Positions 1 to 7,986 of a stretch of 33,700 bases of DNA are shown one piece after another; position 1 is the first letter of the stretch, and each line of letters starts with the position of its first letter. Below the pieces are notes generated by a model, which worked only from the letters and a program-made list of their open reading frames with translations, was not told where the DNA came from and ran no database searches. This DNA comes from JBFLYZ01 sp040756415. GTDB taxonomy: Bacteria > Bacteroidota > Bacteroidia > JADZBD01. The translations under genes were made by a program, and so were the position numbers. The stretch lies in NCBI GenBank assembly GCA_040756415.1, contig JBFLYZ010000039.1, positions 1 through 33,700 on the forward strand, in the 5' to 3' direction.

Positions 1-11
1 ATACGGTATAA

Positions 12-51
12 AAGCAAAGAACCCTGGCGATCTCGCCAGGGTTCTTTGCTT
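12..51 (-). terminator. Rho-independent terminator of the deoxynucleoside kinase gene
   Basis: Bases 12-30 and 33-51 are a perfect 19-bp inverted repeat. Read on the minus strand, the hairpin comes 15 bases after the kinase stop codon and is followed by TTTTAT. It closes the minus-strand gene run that begins with the PHP/PolX gene. Confidence 0.9.
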
Positions 52-65
52 AAGGGTTATTGCGC

Positions 66-734
66 TTAGCGGGCCACAGCCTTTTTGCTGCGCTCAACAG
101 GCGATTTGTCGAACAGGCCGTGCACCTCGGCATCGATCATGCCGATGATCTTGCCCAGGTCCTCTTTCTTGGCCGAAAAATTATTTTCGTCAATATCCAC
201 GATAATGATCTTGGCGTCTTTGTTCTCCTGCTCGTAGGTGGTGATCCAGGCCTCGTAACGCTCGTTCAGCCTGCGCAGGTAGTCTATCCTTATCGCGTTC
301 TCGTATTCGCGGCCGCGCTTCTGTATGTTGTTGACCAGCGTAGGTACTGAGGCGCGGAGGTAAATGAGCAGGTCAGGCGGGGCGATGAGCGACTCCATGA
401 GCTTGAAGAGGTTGAAATAATTCTCAAAATCGCGGGTGGTCATCAGGCCCATGGAATGCAGGTTGGGTGCGAAAATGTAGGCATCTTCATAGATCGTCCG
501 GTCCTGCACGATGGTCTTCTTGCTTTTTTTGATCTCCAGCACCTGGTTGAACCGCGAGTTGAGAAAGAACACCTGCAGGTTGAATGACCAGCGCTGCATG
601 TCATCGTAAAAATCGTTCAGGTAAGGATTGTCGTCCGCGTCTTCAAAATGCGGGAGCCAGTTGTAGTGTTTCGCTAATTGTGTGGTGAGAGTAGTTTTTC
701 CTGAACCTATGTTTCCTGCTATGGCTACGTGCAT
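66..734 (-). CDS. Deoxynucleoside kinase (deoxyadenosine/deoxycytidine kinase type)
   Basis: This 222-residue cytosolic kinase phosphorylates deoxynucleosides for nucleotide salvage. The Walker A P-loop GNIGSGKTT is at residues 7-15, the substrate-side FEDADDNPYL stretch at 30-39, and the DRT motif (DRS/ERS in relatives) at 78-80. An arginine-rich lid region, KRGREYENAIR, lies in the second half. Length and motif order match the dNK/dCK/dGK family of Bacteroidota and Firmicutes. Which deoxynucleoside is preferred cannot be read from sequence. The ATG start lies 2 residues before the first beta strand of the Rossmann-like core, as expected. The gene is last in a same-strand run and is followed by a strong terminator. 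A weak -7-like TACTTTAG lies just upstream on the minus strand. Confidence 0.92.
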   Translation of the reverse strand: MHVAIAGNIGSGKTTLTTQLAKHYNWLPHFEDADDNPYLNDFYDDMQRWSFNLQVFFLNSRFNQVLEIKKSKKTIVQDRTIYEDAYIFAPNLHSMGLMTTRDFENYFNLFKLMESLIAPPDLLIYLRASVPTLVNNIQKRGREYENAIRIDYLRRLNERYEAWITTYEQENKDAKIIIVDIDENNFSAKKEDLGKIIGMIDAEVHGLFDKSPVERSKKAVAR

Positions 735-807
735 GGTGTGTATTTTTCTATCCGACTAAAGTAGAAAAAACTCTGTAAGCGCCAAAGGATGTTGAAAAAT
801 AATCACG

Positions 808-1602
808 CTATTTTATTTCGTATATCTTCACTGCGTCTGCGGTGTGAAGATACATCCTGTCCTTTTCTACGCGCGCGCTGATCGCGGCCGGATCGGGCAG
901 CGCAAGGGAATCTTCGGCCATGGTTTTTATGTCGTAGTTTCTCAGGTACCCGTTTTTTACGTAATACAGCTTGTCGCCATTGACCTGGAAAGCGCTGAGG
1001 TCTTTTATCGGGATGGTTTTGCTGTAGGTGCCGAAAACATCGAAGACCAGGATGCCCGCGGCAGGGTCGTTGAGAAAGACCCGGTTAGCATGCTCGGTCA
1101 TGAAATTGGGGTTGAGCTGCATGCCGAGCAACTGGTTCAGGTCACCGGAAGACGCGCTTTTTTCCAGCATCACATCGCTGAGCCCGTAACGGATGATCTC
1201 ATGTTTGCCCGGATGGTAGGTCCAGAGGTGATCGTTGTAGGAGGCGCACACCAGCGTTGACCATTCCAGGCCGTAATGCTCCAGGGGTATGGAAGCCCCG
1301 ATCATGCTCAGCGTGTTATCGAGATAAAGTACCTGGGAAATATCGCCATAATGGAGCAGCAGTTTCAGTGGGTCGGAAGCGTCAATGCGGGTGATCTTGC
1401 CCAGTGTTTTCATGCTGAAGGTGGCCAGGGACAACCCGTTGCGGTCGTATTTTTCAAGCGCGTCATTTTTAACGGTGTAAGCATGGCCCAGGTTATCGGT
1501 AGTAAAGAAATCGGCTTGCGAGGCAATGGTCTTAATGGGCGCGAGGTCCGGTTTGAAAGCGGCAGAAATAAAGATCAGGAAGATGAGCAGCCGTAAGTTC
1601 AT
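808..1602 (-). CDS. Secreted beta-propeller-like protein of unknown function
   Basis: A 264-residue protein. Residues 1-16 form a hydrophobic signal-peptide-like segment (MNLRLLIFLIFISAAF) with no lipobox cysteine, so export to the periplasm or beyond is likely. The rest is made of short beta-rich units with recurring patterns such as DNLGHAYTVKNDALEKYDRNG and LYLDNTLSMI, as in 6-bladed NHL-like propellers. No catalytic motif is recognisable and there is no T9SS sorting domain. It lies 20 bp after the GH3-family gene and 73 bp before the kinase gene on the same strand, so cotranscription with GH3 is likely. The fold is inferred from the repeat pattern; the function is unknown. Confidence 0.75.
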   Translation of the reverse strand: MNLRLLIFLIFISAAFKPDLAPIKTIASQADFFTTDNLGHAYTVKNDALEKYDRNGLSLATFSMKTLGKITRIDASDPLKLLLHYGDISQVLYLDNTLSMIGASIPLEHYGLEWSTLVCASYNDHLWTYHPGKHEIIRYGLSDVMLEKSASSGDLNQLLGMQLNPNFMTEHANRVFLNDPAAGILVFDVFGTYSKTIPIKDLSAFQVNGDKLYYVKNGYLRNYDIKTMAEDSLALPDPAAISARVEKDRMYLHTADAVKIYEIK

Positions 1603-1622
1603 ACTGATTAAAAGTACAATAA

Positions 1623-3137
1623 TTATGCCTGCTGGCCCAGTATCTCATCCAGGTACCTGCGGTCGTTCGCCAGGCGGGGCACCTTGTTCTGCCCGCCCAG
1701 CTTGCCCTTTTTCTCGAGCCACCTGTAAAATGTGCCGGGAGGCATGGCGCGCAGGATGGGTTTCTTCAGCGACATATCGTGGTAGCGCTTGGCCTCGTAA
1801 TCGGAGTTCAGCGCTTTGAGCGCGTTGTCCAGCATCTCGGCAAAATACTCCAGGTCTTCGGGAGCCTTCTCAAATTCGATCAGCCACTCATGGGCTCCCG
1901 ACCCGCTTCCGTTCATATACACCGGCCCGGCCGTATACTCTTTTACGCGCGCGCCCGTTTTCTCGCAGGCTATGCGCAGCGCGTTCTCCGCGTTATCAAT
2001 GATCACTTCCTCTCCGAAAGCATTGATGAAATGACGGGTGCGCCCCGTGATCCTGAAGCGGTAGGGGTATCTGGAGGAGAAGCGTACGGTATCGCCAAGC
2101 TTGTACCGCCACAGCCCTGCAGTGGTAGAGATCACAACAGCGTAGTTCTTTCCCGTCTCTACCTCTTCCAGCGAATAAGCCTTCGGGTTCTCATCGTTGG
2201 CATGTTCGAGCGGAATAAATTCATAGAAAATACCGTAATCGAGCATGAGCAGCAGCTCTTCGGAGCCGCGCTCGTTCTGCAGCCCGAAAAACCCTTCGGA
2301 AGCGTTATAGATCTCCAGGAAATCCACCTTTTCGCTGCCCAGCAGTTCCCTGAACTGTTCGCGGTAGGGTGAAAAATTAACTCCGCCATGGAAAAACACT
2401 TCCAGGCCGGGCCAGACCTCGCAGATGCTCTTCTTACCGGACCGTTTCAGAATATGCCTCAGCAGCACCATCATCCAGGAGGGCACACCGGCAATGCTGG
2501 TTATGTTCTCTTTCATGGTGGTCTCCGCCAGCCGGTCGAGCTTGGATATCCATTCGTCCATCAGCGCTATCTCCAGGTCAGGCGCGCGCAGGAACTCAGC
2601 CCACATGGGCAGGTTGCTTACCACGATGGCCGACAGATCGCCATGATAGCTTTCGTATAGCCCGAAGCGGTCCGTTCTCAGGCTGCCGGCCAGCGCCAGG
2701 TTCTTGCCGGTGAACAACTGTGTATCCTGGTTATTGGTGCAGTGTATGGCCACCATATCGCGGCCCCCGTTATAATGACAGCCGTCCAGCGATTCTTTCG
2801 TAATAGGAATGAACTTGCTTTTATCGCTGGTCGTCCCCGATGACCTGGCGAACCATTTCACCTCGCTGGGCCATAACACGTTCTGCTCGCCCTTGCGCAT
2901 GCGCTCGATGAAGGGCTTCAGGGTATCGTAGTCCTGCAGGGGCACCCGCTCCCTGAACTTCTGCAGCGAGTTGATCTCGCTGTACCGGAATTTTTTCCCC
3001 CATTCGGTATTGGCCGCTTCCACCACCAGCTTCCTGAACCATTCGTTTTGCACATCATGGGGGTATTTCATGAACAGCTCGATCTGATGCATTCGCTTGC
3101 GCATCCACCAACTGGCTATGGAGTTTAAGATCGGCAT
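1623..3137 (-). CDS. GH3 auxin-responsive promoter family protein (acyl-adenylating enzyme homologue)
   Basis: A 504-residue member of the GH3 family in the ANL superfamily. Plant GH3 enzymes adenylate a carboxylate such as auxin or jasmonate and conjugate it to an amino acid. All three nucleotide-binding motifs are visible: SSGTTSDKSKFIP at residues 99-111, YNASEGFFG at 277-285 and LWRYKLGDTVRF at 342-353. Adenylation activity is therefore plausible, but the substrate of bacterial GH3 proteins is not established and cannot be read here. The ATG at 3137 follows an unusual leader of repeated CGTAA units. The gene lies 78 bp after the PolX gene and 20 bp before the propeller protein gene. Confidence 0.9.
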   Translation of the reverse strand: MPILNSIASWWMRKRMHQIELFMKYPHDVQNEWFRKLVVEAANTEWGKKFRYSEINSLQKFRERVPLQDYDTLKPFIERMRKGEQNVLWPSEVKWFARSSGTTSDKSKFIPITKESLDGCHYNGGRDMVAIHCTNNQDTQLFTGKNLALAGSLRTDRFGLYESYHGDLSAIVVSNLPMWAEFLRAPDLEIALMDEWISKLDRLAETTMKENITSIAGVPSWMMVLLRHILKRSGKKSICEVWPGLEVFFHGGVNFSPYREQFRELLGSEKVDFLEIYNASEGFFGLQNERGSEELLLMLDYGIFYEFIPLEHANDENPKAYSLEEVETGKNYAVVISTTAGLWRYKLGDTVRFSSRYPYRFRITGRTRHFINAFGEEVIIDNAENALRIACEKTGARVKEYTAGPVYMNGSGSGAHEWLIEFEKAPEDLEYFAEMLDNALKALNSDYEAKRYHDMSLKKPILRAMPPGTFYRWLEKKGKLGGQNKVPRLANDRRYLDEILGQQA

Positions 3138-3215
3138 ATTACTGATTACGGATCGTTACGAATTTACGAATGTGTTTCATTGGAAAGTCGGTATAAGTGC
3201 GGTCATCGATGCGGC

Positions 3216-4805
3216 TCAGGCCTTTTTTCTGCTGGCCAGGTGTTTTTCTATCTCGTGGAGCGAAAGCGCGTTAAAGCACATTTCGCGGGTAAGCATTCCC
3301 TTGCGGGCCACGCACACCCCAAAGTACATATCGCCAAAACCTTCCTTTTCATGCGCATCGGGGTTAATGGAGATCATGACGCCTTTTTCCATGCAATAGG
3401 GTATCCAGCGCCAGTCGATGTCCAGGCGGTAAGGATGCGAGTTGAGCTCGATCACCACCCCGTTGGCCGCGCAGGCGTCAATGATCTTTTTGTGATCGAC
3501 CGGGTAACCTTCGCGCGACAGCAGCAGGCGCCCCGTAGGGTGGCCCAGTATGGTGGTATAGGGGTTCTCGATCGCTTTGATCAGCCTGCCCATGGCCTTT
3601 TCAAGGGGCATCTTGAGGTTGGAATGGATGGACGATACCACGAAATCGAAGGTGCCGAGCACCTCTTCCGGGTAATCCAGCGAGCCATCATTCAATATAT
3701 CGCTTTCTATGCCCTTGAATATCTTGAAAGGGGCCATCTCCCTGTTCAGCGCATCGATCTCCTTCTGTTGCTCGAAGATCCTTTCCGGCTTGAGCCCGTT
3801 GGCGTAAAAGGCGCTCTGGGAGTGATCGCATATGCCCAGGTATTCGTAGCCCAGTTGCCTGCAGTATCCGGCCATTTCCCGAAGGGTGTTGAGCCCATCG
3901 GAATAGGTGGTATGATTGTGCAGGATGCCTTTCAGGTCGCTGAACTCGATCAGCCTCGGTATTTTGCTCTGCCTGGCCAGGCCAAGTATCCCGGCCGACT
4001 CGCGGAGCTCAGGCTCGATGTACTGCAGGGCATTCGAGCTGAATATATCGGCCTCATTTTTCAATTCAGCGGGAAAGCTCAGCTCGGGCAAAAGAGCGGG
4101 AGCGGTGGTCTCGAACAGCCTCCGGTAAAAATCGCGCTCATCGCACCGGATGATGCTTGCCGGGACCGGGGTCGGGCCGGGAAGGGAAACCTCTCCGCTG
4201 TGCCCCACCAGGATCTCGATGCGCTCGATGATCTCGCATTTCCTGCGTATGGCACCGGTAAGCGCTACCAGCTCGGTCTTCAGGTTCTTCTTCAGCTCAT
4301 CGACCAGCTCCATGGCGTATTCTTCCACGCTGGCATAAAGAAACTTGCCCGCATTGGCCATTTTGAACTCGATGGCCTTCTTTACAGCGTCCTGTGTCTT
4401 TTCACCAAAGCCTTTCAGGGTGATCAGCCGGTTCTCTTTGCACGCGTACAGCAGTTCCCCGGTCGATTCAATGCCCAGCTCTTTCCAGAGCAGAGCCACC
4501 TTCTTCGGTCCCAGGCCCTTGACCCCCATCATATCGATAACGCCTGCCGGGGTCCTTTCGAGGAATACGTTCAGCTCCTTTAATCCTCCCGTAGTGCGAA
4601 GCTCGTGTATCTTCGAAGCTATGCTCTTGCCTATGCCTTCTATCTTCTCCAGCTCTTCCAGCGATTTCCCTTCCAGGTCTATCCCTGTCTTATCCAGCTT
4701 GTAGGCGGCATTGGCAAGGGCCCTGGCCTTGAAAGCATTTTCATTGTGCAGCTCCATCAACTGGGCGGTGAGCTTAAGCGCATCGGCAATTTCCTCGGTC
4801 GTCAT
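3216..4805 (-). CDS. PHP-domain protein of the PolX family with an eroded polymerase domain
   Basis: A 529-residue PolX-type protein. Helix-hairpin-helix DNA-binding segments lie at residues 53-60 (KIEGIGK) and 94-102 (GVKGLGPKK), with a third LKGFGEKT near 130. The C-terminal PHP phosphoesterase domain keeps its metal ligands: HNHTTYSD 296-303, CDHS 326-329, SSIHS 391-395, GHPTG 421-425 and PDAH 482-485. The nucleotidyltransferase core is degraded. Where active PolX has GS-x-RRG followed by GDIDLL, this protein has GAIRRK (184-189) and ERIEIL (194-199), and the later VDLR and GSK-HN segments are missing. It is probably a DNA-binding 3'-5' exonuclease or phosphatase rather than a polymerase. 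The ATG at 4805 is chosen because upstream in-frame sequence overlaps the divergent gene's signal peptide. Confidence 0.88.
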   Translation of the reverse strand: MTTEEIADALKLTAQLMELHNENAFKARALANAAYKLDKTGIDLEGKSLEELEKIEGIGKSIASKIHELRTTGGLKELNVFLERTPAGVIDMMGVKGLGPKKVALLWKELGIESTGELLYACKENRLITLKGFGEKTQDAVKKAIEFKMANAGKFLYASVEEYAMELVDELKKNLKTELVALTGAIRRKCEIIERIEILVGHSGEVSLPGPTPVPASIIRCDERDFYRRLFETTAPALLPELSFPAELKNEADIFSSNALQYIEPELRESAGILGLARQSKIPRLIEFSDLKGILHNHTTYSDGLNTLREMAGYCRQLGYEYLGICDHSQSAFYANGLKPERIFEQQKEIDALNREMAPFKIFKGIESDILNDGSLDYPEEVLGTFDFVVSSIHSNLKMPLEKAMGRLIKAIENPYTTILGHPTGRLLLSREGYPVDHKKIIDACAANGVVIELNSHPYRLDIDWRWIPYCMEKGVMISINPDAHEKEGFGDMYFGVCVARKGMLTREMCFNALSLHEIEKHLASRKKA

Positions 4806-4813
4806 CCTATTCT

Positions 4814-4821
4814 TATCTTTG
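4814..4821 (+). promoter_or_regulatory. Divergent promoter region between the PHP/PolX gene and a T9SS cargo gene
   Basis: TATCTTTG matches the Bacteroidota -7 consensus TAnnTTTG and lies 21 bases before the plus-strand ATG at 4843. On the minus strand, TAAATTTA at 4836-4843 is a one-mismatch -7 candidate for the PolX gene. The whole intergenic space is only 37 bp, so the two promoters would overlap. No clear -33 TTTG is present for the plus-strand promoter; TTTC at 4790-4793 is the nearest. Confidence 0.5.
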
Positions 4822-4842
4822 GTCAAATGCGAACCTAAATTT

Positions 4843-6426
4843 ATGAAGAAATACGCTACGCTTTTTCTCTTCATGGCATTTAATACGGGCTTTGCCCAGT
4901 TCGGCCAGCAGCCGCCCTTTACCCTCGACCTGCAGCCGGCCACCGATGTAAGCCTGCCCGGGCTTCATTCCTTCGCTTTTGCTGAATACGGAACAAAATG
5001 GCTCTTTGTTGGCGGGCGTACCAACGGCCTGCACGGCATGTCGTCAAATGACGGGTTTCCGCTTCAATACGCCAACAATAATATCGTGGTGATCGATACG
5101 CTTACCTGGCAAACCTATTACGGCTCGCTGGCCGCCCTGCCCGATACCATTGCCGACCCGCTCCGATCTACCAACATGCAGTATCACCAGGATGGGGATT
5201 ACCTGTATATGATTGGGGGTTTCGGCTGGGACAGCACCCAAAGCCGCTACGTGACCTTTTCCACGCTAACGGCCATCCGGGTCGACAGCGTGGTGAACGC
5301 GGTTATGAACGCTGCGCCAGTCGGCCCTCATATCAGGCAGATCAGGGACACCAATCTTACCGTATGCGGGGGCGAGCTGAATAAGCTGGGAAATGATTAC
5401 TACCTGCTTTTCGGGCACGATTTCCAGGGAAGGTATACCGATCCGCCCACGCCCCTGTTCACCCAGGAGTACTGCAACCAGGTGAAGCGGTTCACCATTG
5501 CCGATGACGGGGTGAACCTGGCCGTTCAGAACTATACGGCATTTACGGATACGGTGAACTACCACCGCAGGGATCTGAATGTTTCACCGGTGGTGCTTCC
5601 CGGTGGCGCCTTTGCGCTGGGCGCGTATGGTGGCGTTTTCCAGTACGATGTCAACCTGCCTTACCGCGAGCCGATCACCGTCAGTTCATCGGGCGTCAGC
5701 GTCAATACGGCATACCAGCAGGCAATGAGTCATTATACCTGCGCGCTGATCCCCATCTTTGATACGCTTTATGAGGATATGTATGTCACCTTCCTGGGAG
5801 GTATCAGCCTGTACGATTATAACCCGGTCAGCCAGACCGTAACGCTCGATTCACTGGTACCCTTTATCAGCGACATCACCACGCTGGCCAGGCGGGCCAA
5901 TGGGACCGTTGAGGAAGCTGTGCTTCCGCTGCAACTGAGCGGCCTGCTGGGCGCCAACGCCAAATTCATCTACTCTTCGTACCAGTGGACCTTCCCGAAT
6001 GATGTGATCGATTTCTGGCGGCTGCCGGCTCAGCGCACCCACATCGGGTATATGTTCGGGGGTATACGCGCCACCGGTACTAATCTGCTGCCTTCATCGG
6101 TCAATGATACATTGTACAGGGTCTATATTACCCCCGATTTCACCATTTCGGCCGATGAAAAGCCGGGTGATATCTCGTACCTCAGTACTTTTCCTAACCC
6201 GGCCAGCGGCCAATGTGCCCTGAGCTTTCACCTGGCCAGCGCGCGGGAGATCTCGGTAGAGGTCTATGACCTGGCAGGGAATAAAATAGAAACGGTATAT
6301 GCGGGCATGTTGAACAAAGGGGTACAACGCATCACCTGGGATCAGCAGTTGGCCCAGGGCCTTTATTTTTTAATCCTCAGGTCGGAAGGCGAAACGCATT
6401 CGGTAAAACTTTCTGTAATAAAATGA
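4843..6426 (+). CDS. T9SS-secreted Kelch-like beta-propeller protein
   Basis: A 527-residue exported protein. Residues 1-19 form a Sec signal peptide ending GFAQ. The body has several Kelch-like blades with hydrophobic-GG signatures (WLFVGGRTNGLHG, YLYMIGGFGWD, YMFGGIRATG), which suggests a propeller used for binding rather than catalysis. The last 80 residues or so are a type A T9SS sorting domain: the FPNPASG entry motif, VEVYDLAGNKI, and GLYFLILRSEGE before the terminal VKLSVIK. It should cross the outer membrane by T9SS and be cleaved or surface-anchored. The ATG at 4843 is preferred because it begins the signal peptide. The ligand is unknown. The gene is divergent from PolX and convergent with the next cargo gene. 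Confidence 0.85.
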   Translation: MKKYATLFLFMAFNTGFAQFGQQPPFTLDLQPATDVSLPGLHSFAFAEYGTKWLFVGGRTNGLHGMSSNDGFPLQYANNNIVVIDTLTWQTYYGSLAALPDTIADPLRSTNMQYHQDGDYLYMIGGFGWDSTQSRYVTFSTLTAIRVDSVVNAVMNAAPVGPHIRQIRDTNLTVCGGELNKLGNDYYLLFGHDFQGRYTDPPTPLFTQEYCNQVKRFTIADDGVNLAVQNYTAFTDTVNYHRRDLNVSPVVLPGGAFALGAYGGVFQYDVNLPYREPITVSSSGVSVNTAYQQAMSHYTCALIPIFDTLYEDMYVTFLGGISLYDYNPVSQTVTLDSLVPFISDITTLARRANGTVEEAVLPLQLSGLLGANAKFIYSSYQWTFPNDVIDFWRLPAQRTHIGYMFGGIRATGTNLLPSSVNDTLYRVYITPDFTISADEKPGDISYLSTFPNPASGQCALSFHLASAREISVEVYDLAGNKIETVYAGMLNKGVQRITWDQQLAQGLYFLILRSEGETHSVKLSVIK

Positions 6427-6429
6427 AAA

Positions 6430-6447
6430 ACCCGGCCGGAGCCGGGT
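6430..6447. terminator. Bidirectional terminator between convergent T9SS cargo genes
   Basis: The stem ACCCGGC / GCCGGGT with a 4-base loop sits between the stop codons of the two convergent genes. A T-rich stretch (TTCTTTTAT) follows on the plus strand and TTTTTCATTTT on the minus strand, so it can serve both genes. Confidence 0.85.
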
Positions 6448-6454
6448 AGTTCTT

Positions 6455-7936
6455 TTATCGGATCACCGCCATTCGCACGGTCTGGCTGAATTGCTCGCCC
6501 CCCGGGCCATTCACGTACAGGGTGCAGAAATAGGTTCCGTCTGCCAGGTTCATGCTGTTCAGGTCGAGTGCCAGCGAGTACTCGCCTGCCGCCTTTTGGC
6601 CGTTCGTAAGCTCGGCCACCACCTTGCCTGTAATATCAGCGATCAGGATGCTTACCTCAGCGTTTTTCCTGAGCTGGAAGTTAAGGGTAGCCGTTCCGCT
6701 GGCCGGGTTGGGAAAGATCTGCTGGAGGAAATAATCCTGCTGCAGCGCATCGCCCACGTACATGCCCTGGGGGCACACGCGGTAAATGGTTCCGGCAGTG
6801 GTGTAGCCGCCCTTCATGGCGTAAACACAGCCGTCACTGCCCTGTTTCAGCGTGGTAAGGCCTCCCGAGGTGGTCAGGTCGGCCCATTGTGTTCGCGAAA
6901 CGAACTGGTCGTAAAAGGGCGCATTGCCCAATACGATATCGTACACCCGGCCGTAGTCATTATCGGCAACCAGCAGGTGATTGGTCAGGGAAAAGAATAC
7001 ATTGCTTGAATAATGCAGGATGCCCGTAACAGCGGGCAGGGGGGTGGCCCAGTCTTCGAGAGGGGCTACCGCGGTCGAGAGCGTGCAGGCCGTGGTAGTG
7101 GACGAGTTCAGGAAAAATCCCTCGCAATTGGCCCAGCCGTAATGCCTTCCCTTATGGATCATGTTGCACTCGTCCCAGGCGTTCCAGCCGTTCTCGCTCG
7201 AGTACAATGAGTCGTTCACATCGCTGAACGCAAAATCGAAGGGGTTGCGGTGGCCGTAGCTCCATATCCAGTCGCAGTTGCCGGTAAAGGGATTGCCGTC
7301 ATCATAAAAAGGATTGTCGGTTGGAATGGTGCCATCCGTTTTGATGCGCAGTATCTTCCCATACGGCAGGTCGAGGCGTGGAGCGTAGTTCAGCGCGGGA
7401 TTACCCTGCTGGTACGCCAGGTCTCCGATGCTGATGAACAGCTTGTCAGGGTCATTGGGGTTAATGCGGATGTTGCCGCCCACATGGTTGCCGGCAATGT
7501 TCTCCGCCACGTCCAGGTCGAAAATAAGGGTGGGATTGGTGCCCACATTGCCTACGTTGGTGAAACGGACCACGCGGATGCGCTCGTCATTATTGTAACG
7601 GTGGTTATAGTATGCGTAAACGTAATTGTTGGTGGAATAGTTGGGGTCCACGCATATGCCCAGCAGGCCGCGTTCAAAATCGGAGTTTACGGAATCGGAA
7701 AGGTCGTAAAAAGTGCCGATCAGGGTGCCGGACGAGCTGTACAATACGATGCGTGCCGTTCCGGGCGTGGTCGGGTAGCTGTTGCTTCCTTTGAGCGTGA
7801 GAATGAAATCGCCATTCGGCAGCACATCGAACGCTACCGGGTAAGCGAGGCCCGACACGATAGTGGTTTGCTGGATGGGTTGTGCGTAGGCGGCCAGCGA
7901 GATAAAGGCCGCGAGTAGGAATGCTGCAGTTTTCAT
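6455..7936 (-). CDS. T9SS-secreted PQQ-dependent sugar dehydrogenase-like protein
   Basis: A 493-residue exported protein of the soluble glucose dehydrogenase (GSDH/sorbosone dehydrogenase) propeller family, which oxidises sugars with PQQ and calcium. The signal peptide is residues 1-19 (ending AYAQ). Family marks include the NHVGG segment with His151, aligned with the catalytic base region of soluble GDH, then the ISIGD strand at 168-172, and GHRNP at 228-232, which carries the conserved arginine. The C-terminal 80 or so residues form a T9SS sorting domain (FPNPASGTATL, VSILIADITGKVV, GTYFCTLYVNG). No PQQ synthesis genes are in the window, so cofactor supply is unknown. The substrate is unknown. 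Confidence 0.88.
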   Translation of the reverse strand: MKTAAFLLAAFISLAAYAQPIQQTTIVSGLAYPVAFDVLPNGDFILTLKGSNSYPTTPGTARIVLYSSSGTLIGTFYDLSDSVNSDFERGLLGICVDPNYSTNNYVYAYYNHRYNNDERIRVVRFTNVGNVGTNPTLIFDLDVAENIAGNHVGGNIRINPNDPDKLFISIGDLAYQQGNPALNYAPRLDLPYGKILRIKTDGTIPTDNPFYDDGNPFTGNCDWIWSYGHRNPFDFAFSDVNDSLYSSENGWNAWDECNMIHKGRHYGWANCEGFFLNSSTTTACTLSTAVAPLEDWATPLPAVTGILHYSSNVFFSLTNHLLVADNDYGRVYDIVLGNAPFYDQFVSRTQWADLTTSGGLTTLKQGSDGCVYAMKGGYTTAGTIYRVCPQGMYVGDALQQDYFLQQIFPNPASGTATLNFQLRKNAEVSILIADITGKVVAELTNGQKAAGEYSLALDLNSMNLADGTYFCTLYVNGPGGEQFSQTVRMAVIR

Positions 7937-7955
7937 GGGGGTCAGGTTTATCAGG

Positions 7956-7986
7956 TAAAATTAAACGATTTTATGTATATGGTCAA
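7956..7986 (-). promoter_or_regulatory. Candidate promoter of the sugar dehydrogenase-like gene
   Basis: On the minus strand, TTG (7986-7984), a 20-base spacer and TAATTTTA (7963-7956; one mismatch to TAnnTTTG) precede the ATG at 7936, giving a leader of about 14 bases. The -33 TTG overlaps the purM stop codon. Confidence 0.45.

Noticed and set aside
3180..4583. Long plus-strand open frame (467 codons) opposite the PHP/PolX gene
   Set aside because: It lies antisense to a protein with clear HhH and PHP motifs; its translation has no recognisable domain and mirrors the codon pattern of the real gene.
4806..4943. Longer start for the PHP/PolX protein
   Set aside because: It would run through the divergent gene's signal peptide, and the HhH domain begins a few residues after the ATG at 4805.
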